A DNA stretch of 35,004 nucleotides from Flavobacteriaceae bacterium. Lineage in GTDB: Bacteria; Bacteroidota; Bacteroidia; Flavobacteriales; Flavobacteriaceae. Positions within the stretch are counted from its first letter, which is position 1. Every line of letters starts with the position of its first letter. Positions 24,667 to 33,275 of this stretch are shown here, piece after piece. The notes beneath the pieces are model-generated. The model was given only the letters and a program-made list of their open reading frames with translations, ran no database searches and was not told the origin of the DNA. Both the position numbers and the translations under genes were made by a program. The stretch spans positions 1 through 35,004 of the forward strand of contig JALQTJ010000014.1 of assembly GCA_023264015.1 (NCBI GenBank), given 5' to 3'.

Positions 24667-26181
24667 TTAAAAGGGCATGTCGTCATCACCGTCAAACCCA
24701 GAAGCGTTAAATGGGTTGTCAGGTCTTGGCAAGGGCTTTTCTTCGTTCATTTTTGATTCAAACTCAAAGCTGCCAAACGAATTGTCGAGGTTTTCGAATT
24801 TACCAAGCGAGCCAATAAACTTCAGCCTTATATTGTCCAATCCACCATTACGGTGCTTGGCGATAATCAATTCAGCTTGTCCCTCTGTAGGTGACTGCTG
24901 CTCGTCGTCCCACTCCTCAATTTTGTAGTATTCTGGACGGTAAATAAAAGATACGATATCAGCATCTTGCTCAATCGCTCCTGACTCTCTGAGGTCTGAA
25001 AGTAAAGGACGTTTCGATCCACCTCTCGTTTCTACCGCTCTTGAAAGCTGTGACAATGCAATAACAGGAACATTGAGTTCCTTAGCCAACGCCTTAAGGT
25101 TTCTTGAAATGGTTGAGATTTCTTGCTCACGATTTCCTGCCTTTTGAGTAGAACCAATGGTCATCAATTGCAGGTAATCGATAATAACCAATTTTATGTC
25201 GTGTTGAGAAGCCAAACGTCTTGCCTTGGCTCTTAGATCAAAAATCGAAAGCGAGGGAGTATCGTCGATATAAAGCGGCGCCTTTTCTAAGGTTTTCACT
25301 TTGACATTGAGCTGCTCCCATTCGTGTTTTTCTAGCTTTCCGGTTCGTAGCTTCTCAGAAGAAAGACCTGTTTCAGAAGAAATAAGGCGCGTAATCAATT
25401 GCACCGAAGACATCTCTAGTGAAAAGAAAGCCACTGGCAATCCCTTATTCACCGCAATATTTCGAGCCATTGAAAGCGTTAACGCCGTTTTACCCATACC
25501 CGGACGCGCGGCGATGATAATCAAATCACTTGGTTGCCATCCAGAGGTGACCTCATCGAGCTTTTCAAATCCAGAGGGCACCCCACTAAGGCCGTCTTTA
25601 TTTGAAATTTCTTCGATCTTCTTCTTGGCCTGAATAACGAGGTCTTGGGCTGATTCTGCAGAGCGTTTGAGGTTCCCTTGTGTGATATCGTAAAGACGTG
25701 CTTCAGCCTGATCTAGTAAATCAAAGACGTCTTGACTGTCTTCATAGGCCTCCTCAATGAGTTGTGTGGAAATTTTTATGAGGCTTCTCTGTACGTACTT
25801 CTGAAGAATAATTCGAGCGTGATATTCTATGTGTGCCGACGAACCTACCCCCCTAGTTAATTCGATGAGATAGAAATCTCCTCCAACAGACTCGTGTTGC
25901 TTTCTCTGCTTCAGCAAATTCGAAACCGTAAGGAGATCGATGGGTTTAGTCTCTTGAAATAATTCGTGAATAGCTGAAAATATCCTTTGGTGAGCCTCGA
26001 CATAAAAGACGTCCTCGTGAAGCATATCAATCACCTCATCAACTCCCTTTTTGTCGATGAGCATGGCTCCCAACACTACGCGCTCGAGGTCAACGGCCTG
26101 AGGAGGAATCTTTCCTCGCTCAAGAGAAATCACCTCGGCATTCTTTTGCCTCGAATTCGTAACGCGATTGGGTTCAGCCAT
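24667..26181 (-). CDS. dnaB: Replicative DNA helicase DnaB
   Basis: Hexameric 5'-3' helicase at the replication fork. The 504 residues contain the N-terminal DnaB domain (about 25-130, beginning PPQAVDLERVVLGAML), a linker helix and the RecA-like motor with Walker A ARPGMGKT (225-232), SLEMS (254-258), Walker B LVIIDYLQL (D335), SQLSR and SDLRESGAIEQDAD. No intein is present, although this gene is a common intein host. The C-terminus is odd: after a disordered tail (about 475-495) the protein ends DGDDDMPF, very close to the DDDIPF acidic tip of single-strand-binding protein. The start lies 5 bp behind the accA stop, in the tgt-lptG-accA-dnaB run. Confidence 0.97.
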   Translation of the reverse strand: MAEPNRVTNSRQKNAEVISLERGKIPPQAVDLERVVLGAMLIDKKGVDEVIDMLHEDVFYVEAHQRIFSAIHELFQETKPIDLLTVSNLLKQRKQHESVGGDFYLIELTRGVGSSAHIEYHARIILQKYVQRSLIKISTQLIEEAYEDSQDVFDLLDQAEARLYDITQGNLKRSAESAQDLVIQAKKKIEEISNKDGLSGVPSGFEKLDEVTSGWQPSDLIIIAARPGMGKTALTLSMARNIAVNKGLPVAFFSLEMSSVQLITRLISSETGLSSEKLRTGKLEKHEWEQLNVKVKTLEKAPLYIDDTPSLSIFDLRAKARRLASQHDIKLVIIDYLQLMTIGSTQKAGNREQEISTISRNLKALAKELNVPVIALSQLSRAVETRGGSKRPLLSDLRESGAIEQDADIVSFIYRPEYYKIEEWDDEQQSPTEGQAELIIAKHRNGGLDNIRLKFIGSLGKFENLDNSFGSFEFESKMNEEKPLPRPDNPFNASGFDGDDDMPF

Positions 26182-26186
26182 TGCTT

Positions 26187-27140
26187 CTATTCTTGATATA
26201 CACCCATGTTAGAATATTTATCCATGCGCTCCTTAAGTAAGGTTTTCACCGGAAGCTCGGCCAATTCTTCGTAGGTCTTTTCTATTTTTTTCTTGACGAT
26301 CTGAAACATTTGTTCCCTATCGCTGTGGGCACCACCCATTGGTTCTTTGATAATTTCGTCAATGAGGGTCATCTTTTTCATGTCTTTGGCAGTGAGTTTT
26401 AGGGCTTCAGCGGCCTTTTCTTTATACTCCCAACTACGCCAAAGAATGGAAGAGCACGATTCTGGAGAAATAACAGAGTACCAGGAGTTTTCAAGCATCA
26501 TTACACGATCACCTACACCAATACCCAAAGCTCCTCCAGAAGCACCTTCACCGATAATGAACACAATAATAGGAACTTGTAGGCGGGCCATTTCTAAAAG
26601 GTTACGAGCGATAGCCTCACCTTGGCCTCTTTCTTCAGCCTCAATACCCGGATAGGCGCCTGGAGTATCAATAAAAGACAGTACAGGAATACCGAATTTC
26701 TCAGCCATCTTCATCAGGCGCAAAGCCTTGCGATACCCCTCTGGGTTAGCCATTCCGAAATTGCGGTATTGACGTGTCTTTGTGTTATATCCCTTTTGTT
26801 GGCCAATGATCATATACGACTGACCACCAATTTTCCCTAGTCCTCCTATCATCGCCTTGTCGTCTCCGACCGTGCGATCTCCGTGCAGCTCCAAGAAGGT
26901 GCCATCACAAAGCGCTCTCACGTAGTCTAGCGTATACGGACGATTCGGATGACGCGATAATTGAACGCGCTGCCACGGTGTCAAATTGGTATAGATCTCT
27001 TTGCGCGCTTCCTTTAACTTCTTTTGAATTTGATTGCAAGTTTCAGTCACATCAACAGCGCTTTCTTCGCCAATGATTTGACACTTTTCAAGCTGATCTT
27101 CTAAGTCTTTTATCGGAAGTTCAAAGTCTAAATATTCCAT
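26187..27140 (-). CDS. accA: Acetyl-CoA carboxylase carboxyltransferase subunit alpha
   Basis: With AccD it transfers the carboxyl group from biotin to acetyl-CoA, making malonyl-CoA for fatty-acid synthesis. The 317 residues start at the family's [10 protein letters not shown] and include the N-terminal helical part ([21 protein letters not shown]) and the crotonase-like core. Core motifs are [44 protein letters not shown] and [20 protein letters not shown] (acetyl-CoA pocket). The partner accD is not in this window. It is preceded by its own promoter and followed 5 bp later by dnaB. Confidence 0.97.
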   Translation of the reverse strand: MEYLDFELPIKDLEDQLEKCQIIGEESAVDVTETCNQIQKKLKEARKEIYTNLTPWQRVQLSRHPNRPYTLDYVRALCDGTFLELHGDRTVGDDKAMIGGLGKIGGQSYMIIGQQKGYNTKTRQYRNFGMANPEGYRKALRLMKMAEKFGIPVLSFIDTPGAYPGIEAEERGQGEAIARNLLEMARLQVPIIVFIIGEGASGGALGIGVGDRVMMLENSWYSVISPESCSSILWRSWEYKEKAAEALKLTAKDMKKMTLIDEIIKEPMGGAHSDREQMFQIVKKKIEKTYEELAELPVKTLLKERMDKYSNMGVYQE

Positions 27141-27172
27141 AAATAAACCCTAGGTTAAGTATTGAGGAAAGA

Positions 27173-27205
27173 CAAATATACATATTAACGTTTTGCCCGC
27201 TGCAA
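27173..27205 (-). promoter_or_regulatory. accA-dnaB promoter
   Basis: On the minus strand, TTG (27203-27205) is followed after 22 bp by TATATTTG (27173-27180), a match to the Bacteroidota promoter. The -33 element lies inside the end of lptG, so accA and dnaB can be expressed apart from tgt-lptG. The leader would be roughly 27 bases. Confidence 0.6.
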
Positions 27206-28270
27206 TAGAAAATAAGCAATTGTCGCAAAGAAAATTACCGGAAGTAAAGCAGCCAATAAAGGCGAGAATCCGGCCTGTTCGGCCAGGGTCGAGAACACGC
27301 GATCAAAGAAAATATAAATGAAGGCGATGGCGATACCAAAAGCAAGGTTCAGGCCTAAGCCACCCCTTCTTTTTACCGACGAAACTGCGACTGCAATGAG
27401 GGTAAGAATGTAAGCCGACAAGGGTAAGGCAAGGCGCTTGTATTTTTCTAGGATGTAGGCATTCACCGTAGCAGACCCCCTTCGCTTTTGGTCGTTGATG
27501 AATCGGTTCAATTCAAAGAAGTTCTTGGTTTCTGCGATGTACGAGACAGGCATCAAATCGTCGATCGTAAAATTGAGAGTTGTGTCTATGCTTCGGATTT
27601 GCTCGACGTATTCAACCTCATCATCGAACGTACGCTTTTTATAAGTGGTCAACCTGTAGGTCGAATCAACTGTCATGTAACGAATGTTAGCCGCGGATAG
27701 TTTGTACTCAAGGCGCCCTATGGAATCGAAGTGTTCTAAGGTAAAATTGTAACCAATCAATCGATTCGGATCAAAGAAACTCACATAAACGAATTCATCT
27801 TCAGAGATCTGGTTGTAAATATTGCGAACCTGCCTGTCTTCTTTAGTCGATTTAAAATACTTGTCTTCAAAGGCATGAAACCCTTCGCTAGCACTCGGAA
27901 CGATAAAGTTCCCCATTAAAAAAATCAATACCGCCACACAGGTGGCACCTATGAGATAAGGACGCAAAAAGCGCTGATAAGAAACACCAGAACTAAGGAT
28001 AGCCACCACCTCTGATCGCGCACTCAGTCGTGAAGTAAAAAAGATAATAGCTAAGAACAACAAAATGGGCATGAGCATATTACCCAAAACAAGCGTGAAG
28101 TTTAAATAATAAGACCAAATCTCTCCGCTTGTGGCCTTGCTTTCTAAAATCTTATTGATCTTTTCTGCAAGAGAAGCCATGATGCCGATAGGAACAAAGA
28201 GAAAAAGGATACCAAAAAAGGTAATGAGGTATCGCTTTAAAATATACTTATCAATGAGTGTTAGCTTCAT
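27185..28270 (-). CDS. LptF/LptG-family permease
   Basis: Inner-membrane component of the LptB2FG exporter that extracts lipopolysaccharide for transport to the outer membrane. The 361 residues show the family plan: hydrophobic segments near 12-35, 58-80 and 105-125, a periplasmic beta-jellyroll (about 130-275), then three segments to the C-terminus. The opening LTLIDKYILKRYLITFFG, the coupling region LSARSEVVAILSSGVSYQRFLRP and the late LILTLIAVAVSS are family-typical. It looks more like LptG than LptF, but one sequence does not settle this. The ATG overlaps the tgt stop by one base (TAATG), so the two are translationally coupled. Confidence 0.9.
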   Translation of the reverse strand: MKLTLIDKYILKRYLITFFGILFLFVPIGIMASLAEKINKILESKATSGEIWSYYLNFTLVLGNMLMPILLFLAIIFFTSRLSARSEVVAILSSGVSYQRFLRPYLIGATCVAVLIFLMGNFIVPSASEGFHAFEDKYFKSTKEDRQVRNIYNQISEDEFVYVSFFDPNRLIGYNFTLEHFDSIGRLEYKLSAANIRYMTVDSTYRLTTYKKRTFDDEVEYVEQIRSIDTTLNFTIDDLMPVSYIAETKNFFELNRFINDQKRRGSATVNAYILEKYKRLALPLSAYILTLIAVAVSSVKRRGGLGLNLAFGIAIAFIYIFFDRVFSTLAEQAGFSPLLAALLPVIFFATIAYFLLQRAKR

Positions 28271-29394
28271 TACAATCTCTTATTCATCTGAACAACCATT
28301 TCTTCTTTCCAATCGTAAAAGTCTCCGTCAACGATGTGTTTTCGTGCCTCCCCTACAAGCCATAAGTAGAAAGCAAGATTATGCAGGGTAGCAATCTGTT
28401 TGCCTAGAAATTCATTGCAGGTAAACAGATGCCTAAGATAGGCCTTTGAGTATTGGGTGTCTACATAAGACAACGCTTGTTCGTCTATGGGCGAAAAGTC
28501 GTCCTCCCACTTTTTATTTTTAATGTTAATCGTACCCTGTGAGGTAAATAACATTCCGTTTCGTGCATTACGCGTGGGCATGACGCAATCAAACATGTCG
28601 ATCCCTAAGGCAATATTCTCTAATAGGTTTATCGGCGTTCCAACACCCATAAGATATCGAGGCTTGTCTACCGGTAAAATCTGGCAAACCACGTCTGTCA
28701 TAGCATACATTTCTTCGGCTGGCTCTCCGACAGACAATCCGCCTATCGCATTACCCACCGCACCAATAGAAGCGATATACTCAGCAGATTTGATCCTTAG
28801 ATCGGGGTAGACCGAACCTTGAACAATCGGAAAAAAGGCCTGCTCGTAACCGTACTTGTAGGGAAGTTTGTCTAATGCATTCACGCAGCGATCTAACCAA
28901 CGGTGCGTTAATTCCATCGAAGACAGGGCATAGTCTTTTGGGCACGGATAAGGAGTACATTCATCAAATGCCATGATAATGTCTGCTCCAATAGTGCGTT
29001 GAATCTCCATGACATTCTCGGGAGTGAAAAAATGAGAAGAGCCGTCAATATGAGACTTAAACCTTACCCCCTCTTCGGTGATTTTTCGGTTATCAGCTAA
29101 AGAATAGACTTGATAGCCTCCGCTATCTGTAAGAATGGGTCGGTCCCAATTAATAAATTGATGCAAACCTCCTGCAGCTTCAAGTATCGAAGTACCAGGT
29201 CTCATGTAAAGGTGATAGGTGTTTCCGAGGATGATTTGAGCCTTAGTATCTTGTTTCAATTCATGCTGATGAACGCCTTTAACCGTTCCGAGTGTTCCGA
29301 CCGGCATAAATATGGGGGTCTCTATTTCACCATGAGCAGTGGTGATGCGGCCGGCCCTGGCCTTTTGATCCTGAGATTCGAGCTTAAAATTCAA
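28270..29394 (-). CDS. tgt: tRNA-guanine(34) transglycosylase, zinc cysteines absent
   Basis: Exchanges guanine-34 for preQ1 in tRNAs with GUN anticodons, the first tRNA-level step to queuosine. The 374 residues keep the base-binding LTDSGGYQ (D90), the GLSVGEP loop and nucleophile D269 in DMFDCVMPTRNARNG. The zinc site is altered: where E. coli has C302, C304 and C307, this protein has A307, S309 and D312 (EQALSYVDTQYSKAYL), while the fourth ligand, H338, remains (ATLHNLAFY). The start is TTG at 29394, since no in-frame ATG lies upstream before a stop and NFKL.. matches the family N-terminus. A near -7 box, TATCTTTA, lies about 18 bp upstream. Confidence 0.95.
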   Translation of the reverse strand: MNFKLESQDQKARAGRITTAHGEIETPIFMPVGTLGTVKGVHQHELKQDTKAQIILGNTYHLYMRPGTSILEAAGGLHQFINWDRPILTDSGGYQVYSLADNRKITEEGVRFKSHIDGSSHFFTPENVMEIQRTIGADIIMAFDECTPYPCPKDYALSSMELTHRWLDRCVNALDKLPYKYGYEQAFFPIVQGSVYPDLRIKSAEYIASIGAVGNAIGGLSVGEPAEEMYAMTDVVCQILPVDKPRYLMGVGTPINLLENIALGIDMFDCVMPTRNARNGMLFTSQGTINIKNKKWEDDFSPIDEQALSYVDTQYSKAYLRHLFTCNEFLGKQIATLHNLAFYLWLVGEARKHIVDGDFYDWKEEMVVQMNKRL

Positions 29395-29425
29395 ATGCGA
29401 GCAGTTAAAAGGTAAAGATAATGGT

Positions 29426-29433
29426 TACTTTTG
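29426..29433 (+). promoter_or_regulatory. Transketolase promoter -7 box
   Basis: TACTTTTG matches TAnnTTTG and lies 18 bases before the ATG at 29452. It interleaves with the near-consensus minus-strand box for tgt at 29413-29420, so the two divergent promoters share the 57-bp gap. A -33 TTG at standard spacing is not evident. Confidence 0.5.
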
Positions 29434-29451
29434 AGGGCAAATGTATTTCGA

Positions 29452-30294
29452 ATGAATCTAACCTACCTCAACGATTTAACCGTTCAAGTCAGACGCGACA
29501 TTTTGCGCATGGTTCACCAGGTAAATTCAGGACATCCAGGCGGTTCGCTAGGTTGCGCCGAATTCATGGTCGCCTTGTATCAAGAACTGATGGAGTACAG
29601 CACTGACTTTAATATGGACGGACATAACGAAGACCTTTTCTTTCTTTCAAACGGTCATATTTCTCCAGTCTTATACAGTGTCCTCGCGCGAAGTGGGTAC
29701 TTTGATGTAGCAGAACTAGCTACCTTCAGAAAAATAAATTCAAGACTTCAAGGTCACCCCACTACCCATGAACACCTACCCGGAGTGCGTATTGCATCTG
29801 GATCACTAGGCCAAGGATTGTCCGTAGCCATAGGTGCTGCCTTGAGCAAAAAGCTAAACAACGATTCTAAAATCGTTTATAGCCTTCACGGAGACGGTGA
29901 GATGCAAGAAGGTCAAAATTGGGAAGCCATTATGTATGCCGGATCGAAGAAAGTCGACAACCTCATCGCAACTGTTGACCTCAACGGACAACAAATTGAC
30001 GGAAGTACGACCGACGTAATGGATCTCGGTGATCTTGGCCAAAAGTTCGAAGCCTTCGGTTGGGAGGTTCTTCACATTAAAGAAGGCAACAATTTAGAAG
30101 CAATTGTTGAAGGAATGACACAAGCGAAAGCCAAAACGGGACAACAAAAACCAATTGCTGTGATGCTGCATACCGTAATGGGCAACGGTGTTGATTTCAT
30201 GATGCACACCCATGCGTGGCACGGTAAAGCACCAAACGATGATCAGCTTGCGACCGCACTCGCACAAAACCCAGAAACCCTCGGCGATTACTAA
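29452..30294 (+). CDS. Transketolase, N-terminal (ThDP-binding) subunit
   Basis: First half of a two-gene transketolase, which transfers two-carbon units in the pentose phosphate pathway using thiamine diphosphate. It has 280 residues from the ATG at 29452; a TTG seven codons earlier overlaps the promoter box. Visible are HQVNSGHPGGSLGCAEFM (H and G of the cofactor site), GSLGQGLSVAIGAAL and the ThDP motif GDGEMQEGQNWEAI...DLNGQQIDG. The closing GVDFMMHTHAWHGKAPND contributes an active-site histidine. It lies 16 bp before the gene for the C-terminal subunit. DXS and PDH-E1 share the fold, but length and motifs fit transketolase best. Confidence 0.92.
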   Translation: MNLTYLNDLTVQVRRDILRMVHQVNSGHPGGSLGCAEFMVALYQELMEYSTDFNMDGHNEDLFFLSNGHISPVLYSVLARSGYFDVAELATFRKINSRLQGHPTTHEHLPGVRIASGSLGQGLSVAIGAALSKKLNNDSKIVYSLHGDGEMQEGQNWEAIMYAGSKKVDNLIATVDLNGQQIDGSTTDVMDLGDLGQKFEAFGWEVLHIKEGNNLEAIVEGMTQAKAKTGQQKPIAVMLHTVMGNGVDFMMHTHAWHGKAPNDDQLATALAQNPETLGDY

Positions 30295-30310
30295 CAGAAC
30301 AACCTCACAC

Positions 30311-31264
30311 ATGAAATATACAGATCAAGGACAAAAAGATACCCGCAGTGGTTTCGGAGATGGAATGACCGAATTAGGGCGTACAAATCCTAAGGTGGTA
30401 GCTCTTTGCGCTGACCTTATTGGTTCTTTAAAACTCGAAACCTTTATCGAAGAACATCCTGAACGCTTTTTTCAGGTTGGTATTGCTGAGGCTAATATGA
30501 TCGGTATTGCGGCAGGCCTCACCATTGGAGGCAAAATTCCATTTACGACCACCTTCGCAAATTTCTCCACCGGAAGGGTGTACGATCAAATCAGACAATC
30601 TGTAGCCTATTCAGGAAAGAATGTCAAGATTTGCGCCTCGCATGCTGGTATCACTCTTGGTGAAGACGGTGCGACCCACCAAATTTTAGAAGATATTGGT
30701 CTAATGAAAATGCTTCCGGGTATGACGGTAATCAATCCTTGTGATTACAATCAAACTAAGGCGGCGACCTTAGCTATCGCTGAGCACAATGGCCCAGTTT
30801 ATTTACGCTTCGGAAGACCAAAGGTGGCGAACTTCACTCCAGTAGATCAAACCTTTACTATAGGAAAGGCCTTACATCTATTAGAAGGAACAGATGTAAC
30901 GATCGCAGCAACAGGTCACCTTGTATGGGAAGCCCTTATCGCAGCAGAAGCTTTAAAAGAAAAAGGGATTTCTGCAGAAGTGATCAACATTCACACCATA
31001 AAACCCTTGGATGAAGAGGCAATAGTACGTTCGGTTGAAAAGACCGGATGTCTCGTAAGCGCTGAGGAGCATAACTATTTAGGCGGACTCGGAGAAAGCA
31101 TCGCCAGAACCTTAGCAATGCACAAGCCTACTCCACAAGAGTTCATTGCAACCAAAGATACTTTTGGTGAAAGTGGAACTCCAGCTCAACTCATGGAGAA
31201 ATACCAACTCAATGCCCCTGCAATTGCAGATGCGGCACAAAAGGTGATCAAACGAAAAGCATAA
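30311..31264 (+). CDS. Transketolase, C-terminal subunit
   Basis: Second half of the split transketolase, 317 residues from the ATG at 30311. It contains the pyrimidine-binding domain (QVGIAEANMIGIAAGL with the catalytic glutamate, FTTTFANFSTGRVYDQIRQS, SHAGITLGEDGATHQ) and the C-terminal domain (about 190-315, INIHTIKPLDEEAI). The open frame extends upstream into the previous gene, but those codons are not family-like and overlap the N-subunit. Together the two proteins cover the approximately 600-residue split form common in Bacteroidota. The barrel protein follows 4 bp later. Confidence 0.92.
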   Translation: MKYTDQGQKDTRSGFGDGMTELGRTNPKVVALCADLIGSLKLETFIEEHPERFFQVGIAEANMIGIAAGLTIGGKIPFTTTFANFSTGRVYDQIRQSVAYSGKNVKICASHAGITLGEDGATHQILEDIGLMKMLPGMTVINPCDYNQTKAATLAIAEHNGPVYLRFGRPKVANFTPVDQTFTIGKALHLLEGTDVTIAATGHLVWEALIAAEALKEKGISAEVINIHTIKPLDEEAIVRSVEKTGCLVSAEEHNYLGGLGESIARTLAMHKPTPQEFIATKDTFGESGTPAQLMEKYQLNAPAIADAAQKVIKRKA

Positions 31265-31268
31265 CATT

Positions 31269-31859
31269 ATGAAAACAGTTAAACTATCTCTCTGCATCCT
31301 TTTAGTAACCCTTGGGGTAAATAGTATCCATGCACAATCGAGTTGGGGATTGAAAGGAGGCTTAAACTACAATTCAAACGGAGACTTTTTGAGCGAGGCC
31401 AGTGAAGTCTATAAAAATCCTAAATCAAACGCTGGATACCACGTTGGACTTTTTAAAAAAATTGACTTACTGGGCTTTTTCCTAAGACCAGAATTGGTAT
31501 ATACCTCAACCTCTTCTTCGTACAATGGAGACGATTTAAACATATCTAAGGTTGATCTACCATTGAATCTTGGATCAGGGTTTATCGGACCAACCTATAT
31601 TTTTGCAGGTCCGAGCCTTCAATATGTGCTATCTAGCGAATTTGCTGGAGTAGATACCGCAACTTCTCTCAAGGATATTACCGTTGGAGCCAATATTGGT
31701 TTAGGCATTTCGTTGAATAAAATCAATATTGATTTGCGTTACGAGAGAGGTTTAACCGAGAAAGAAATGCGCTTTTTAACTCAAAAAGTGTATAAAGAGG
31801 CTCGAATCGATACGCGACAAGATCAATTGATTTTAAGTCTTCTTTTAGAGCTAAAATAA
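31269..31859 (+). CDS. PorT-like outer-membrane beta-barrel protein
   Basis: Small secreted protein of 196 residues. A signal peptide ends ..NSIHAQ (about 24), and the mature part starts SSWGLKGGLNYNSNGD, the opening of the Bacteroidota outer-membrane barrel (OMP_b-brl_2/PorT-like) family. Alternating strands such as GFFLRPELVYTSTS, FIGPTYIFAGPSLQYVL and INIDLRYERGL follow, and the protein ends in LILSLLLELK. The specific role is unknown. It starts 4 bp after the transketolase gene, so it is probably in the same transcript. Its stop lies 7 bp from the converging FKBP gene. Confidence 0.8.
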   Translation: MKTVKLSLCILLVTLGVNSIHAQSSWGLKGGLNYNSNGDFLSEASEVYKNPKSNAGYHVGLFKKIDLLGFFLRPELVYTSTSSSYNGDDLNISKVDLPLNLGSGFIGPTYIFAGPSLQYVLSSEFAGVDTATSLKDITVGANIGLGISLNKINIDLRYERGLTEKEMRFLTQKVYKEARIDTRQDQLILSLLLELK

Positions 31860-31866
31860 GCGCTAG

Positions 31867-32820
31867 CTAGTCGTCGCAGCGATCACAATCACCATCTTGG
31901 TCAGCATCGTAGCATGTATCTGCGTTGAGCGGATCTAAACCGAGTGAAATTTCGCAAGCTGTAGGTGTTCCGTCTCCATCGTCGTCATTATCAAAATAGT
32001 TTGGCAAGACGGCTAAATTATTTGCGGCTTCATAGGCTGCATCGGTGTTGTCGTCAAAAAGAAATCCATTTTTGTTGAGGTCTTCGAGGTACGAAGGTAT
32101 CCCGTCACCATCGTGGTCTGTTATTTTTCGCGAAAGGACAGTTATTTCAAAAAACATTGCGCCATATGCCGGTATAGTAGCTTGCGCATTTTGATACGCC
32201 CCTAATCCCGATCCAAAGAAGAAAAACCCCCTACCCGCATCAGAAGCAGAAAAGGTTCCATCATTATTTTCAGCAATTTGGGTGGCTGTTTTTAACAGTG
32301 CTGCGCCTTCTGCGAAGCCACGAAAACCTTGTTGAGGAGCCTGAATTCTAGAAAGATCAAACCACAAGCCTCCTTGTCTCACCTGATCAAAAAGTGCCAG
32401 ATCTAGCGTTCTACCCGAATATTGCACATAAACTGAATCCGCGGTGGTAACCGTATTCCCTGCCCCCTCTTGAACCATTAAATAGTATAAATTATGGGCG
32501 ATACCGCTTTCAATTTCTGCAGCCGTATAAGCGGTAGTATCTAGATTGAATTCAGAAGGTCGCACATAAACCTGCTTTACGCCTAAGCGCGGGTCGTCCC
32601 AAAGGCTTGGTGTCTTTTCAGGAGCCTCTTCTATAGGTAGTATTGAACTTTCATTATCGTAAAAATGCGACTGCAAGAACACAATGATTTCTGCCTCATT
32701 CTGCTCATTGATTGTTGATAGCGCCTCAACAGGTACTGAGATTAAATCGTTATCGTTACTGTTGTTACTACATGAAACGATAAAAAGGGCTGCGAAAAGA
32801 AGCGTAAATCCGGTTTTCAT
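31867..32820 (-). CDS. FKBP-type isomerase lipoprotein with a C-terminal DxDxDG calcium-type tail
   Basis: Predicted envelope lipoprotein of 317 residues from the ATG at 32820; the frame is open 13 codons further, but the signal peptide begins here. Lipobox FIVSC gives lipidated C17. Residues about 100-225 resemble an FKBP peptidyl-prolyl isomerase (DSVYVQYSGRTLD, VRQGGLWFDLS, GFRGFAEGAALLK, IPAYGAMFFEITVLS), as found in Flavobacteria. The tail (about 230-317) has Asp-rich repeats: DHDGDGIPSYLED, NDDDGDGTPTACEIS and DADQDGDCDRCDD, similar to thrombospondin type-3 calcium-binding repeats, with four cysteines near the end. Whether the isomerase site is active is not clear. Confidence 0.82.
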   Translation of the reverse strand: MKTGFTLLFAALFIVSCSNNSNDNDLISVPVEALSTINEQNEAEIIVFLQSHFYDNESSILPIEEAPEKTPSLWDDPRLGVKQVYVRPSEFNLDTTAYTAAEIESGIAHNLYYLMVQEGAGNTVTTADSVYVQYSGRTLDLALFDQVRQGGLWFDLSRIQAPQQGFRGFAEGAALLKTATQIAENNDGTFSASDAGRGFFFFGSGLGAYQNAQATIPAYGAMFFEITVLSRKITDHDGDGIPSYLEDLNKNGFLFDDNTDAAYEAANNLAVLPNYFDNDDDGDGTPTACEISLGLDPLNADTCYDADQDGDCDRCDD

Positions 32821-32867
32821 AAAGTCATTTGGAGGTGTGCAACGCGGCGCAAGATACAATTTTCCCC

Positions 32868-32875
32868 TATTTTTG
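32868..32875 (+). promoter_or_regulatory. Probable promoter -7 box of the S4 protein gene
   Basis: TATTTTTG matches TAnnTTTG and lies 28 bases before the ATG at 32904. A -33 TTG at normal distance was not found. Confidence 0.4.
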
Positions 32876-32903
32876 TTCAGGCTATTGTATCAATTTTAAC
32901 AGC

Positions 32904-33275
32904 ATGCGGATCGACAAATTTCTTTGGGCTCTTCGGTATTTTAAAACCCGAACGATGGCTTCTGAGGCTGTTAAAAAAGAAAAAGCTAAGGTGAATAATC
33001 AGATTGTAAAGCCCTCAAAAGAGGTGTTTGCAGGAGACCACATTACCATTCGAATTAACCAAGTAGATTACCAATTAGAAGTATTGGGGGTGCCCGATTC
33101 GAGGGTATCCGCAAAACTGGTAGACCAATACCGAAAAGACACTACTCCTGCCGAAGCATTGTTGCATAAAAATACCGTTGAGGCCGCTCAAAAGCATTAC
33201 AGAAAAAAAGGATTAGGTCGACCTACCAAAAAAGAACGGCGTTCTATAGAATCATTTAAAGAAGAGAGTGAATGA
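32904..33275 (+). CDS. S4-domain RNA-binding protein, Hsp15/RqcP-like
   Basis: Small RNA-binding protein, 123 residues from the ATG at 32904; upstream in-frame codons lack family resemblance. The S4 domain spans about 1-60 (MRIDKFLWALRYFKTRTMASEA, then VNNQIVKPSKEV and GDHITIRI). A basic C-terminal tail follows (HYRKKGLGRPTKKERR). The family includes Hsp15 (HslR), which in E. coli binds stalled 50S subunits carrying nascent chain-tRNA, and RqcP of Firmicutes. A ribosome-rescue role here is inference. It overlaps the phosphoribosyltransferase gene by 4 bp (ATGA). Confidence 0.88.
   Translation: MRIDKFLWALRYFKTRTMASEAVKKEKAKVNNQIVKPSKEVFAGDHITIRINQVDYQLEVLGVPDSRVSAKLVDQYRKDTTPAEALLHKNTVEAAQKHYRKKGLGRPTKKERRSIESFKEESE

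Noticed and set aside
24667-26181. Intein in dnaB
   Set aside because: DnaB is a frequent intein host, but the P-loop and the other motor motifs run without interruption and the length is normal.
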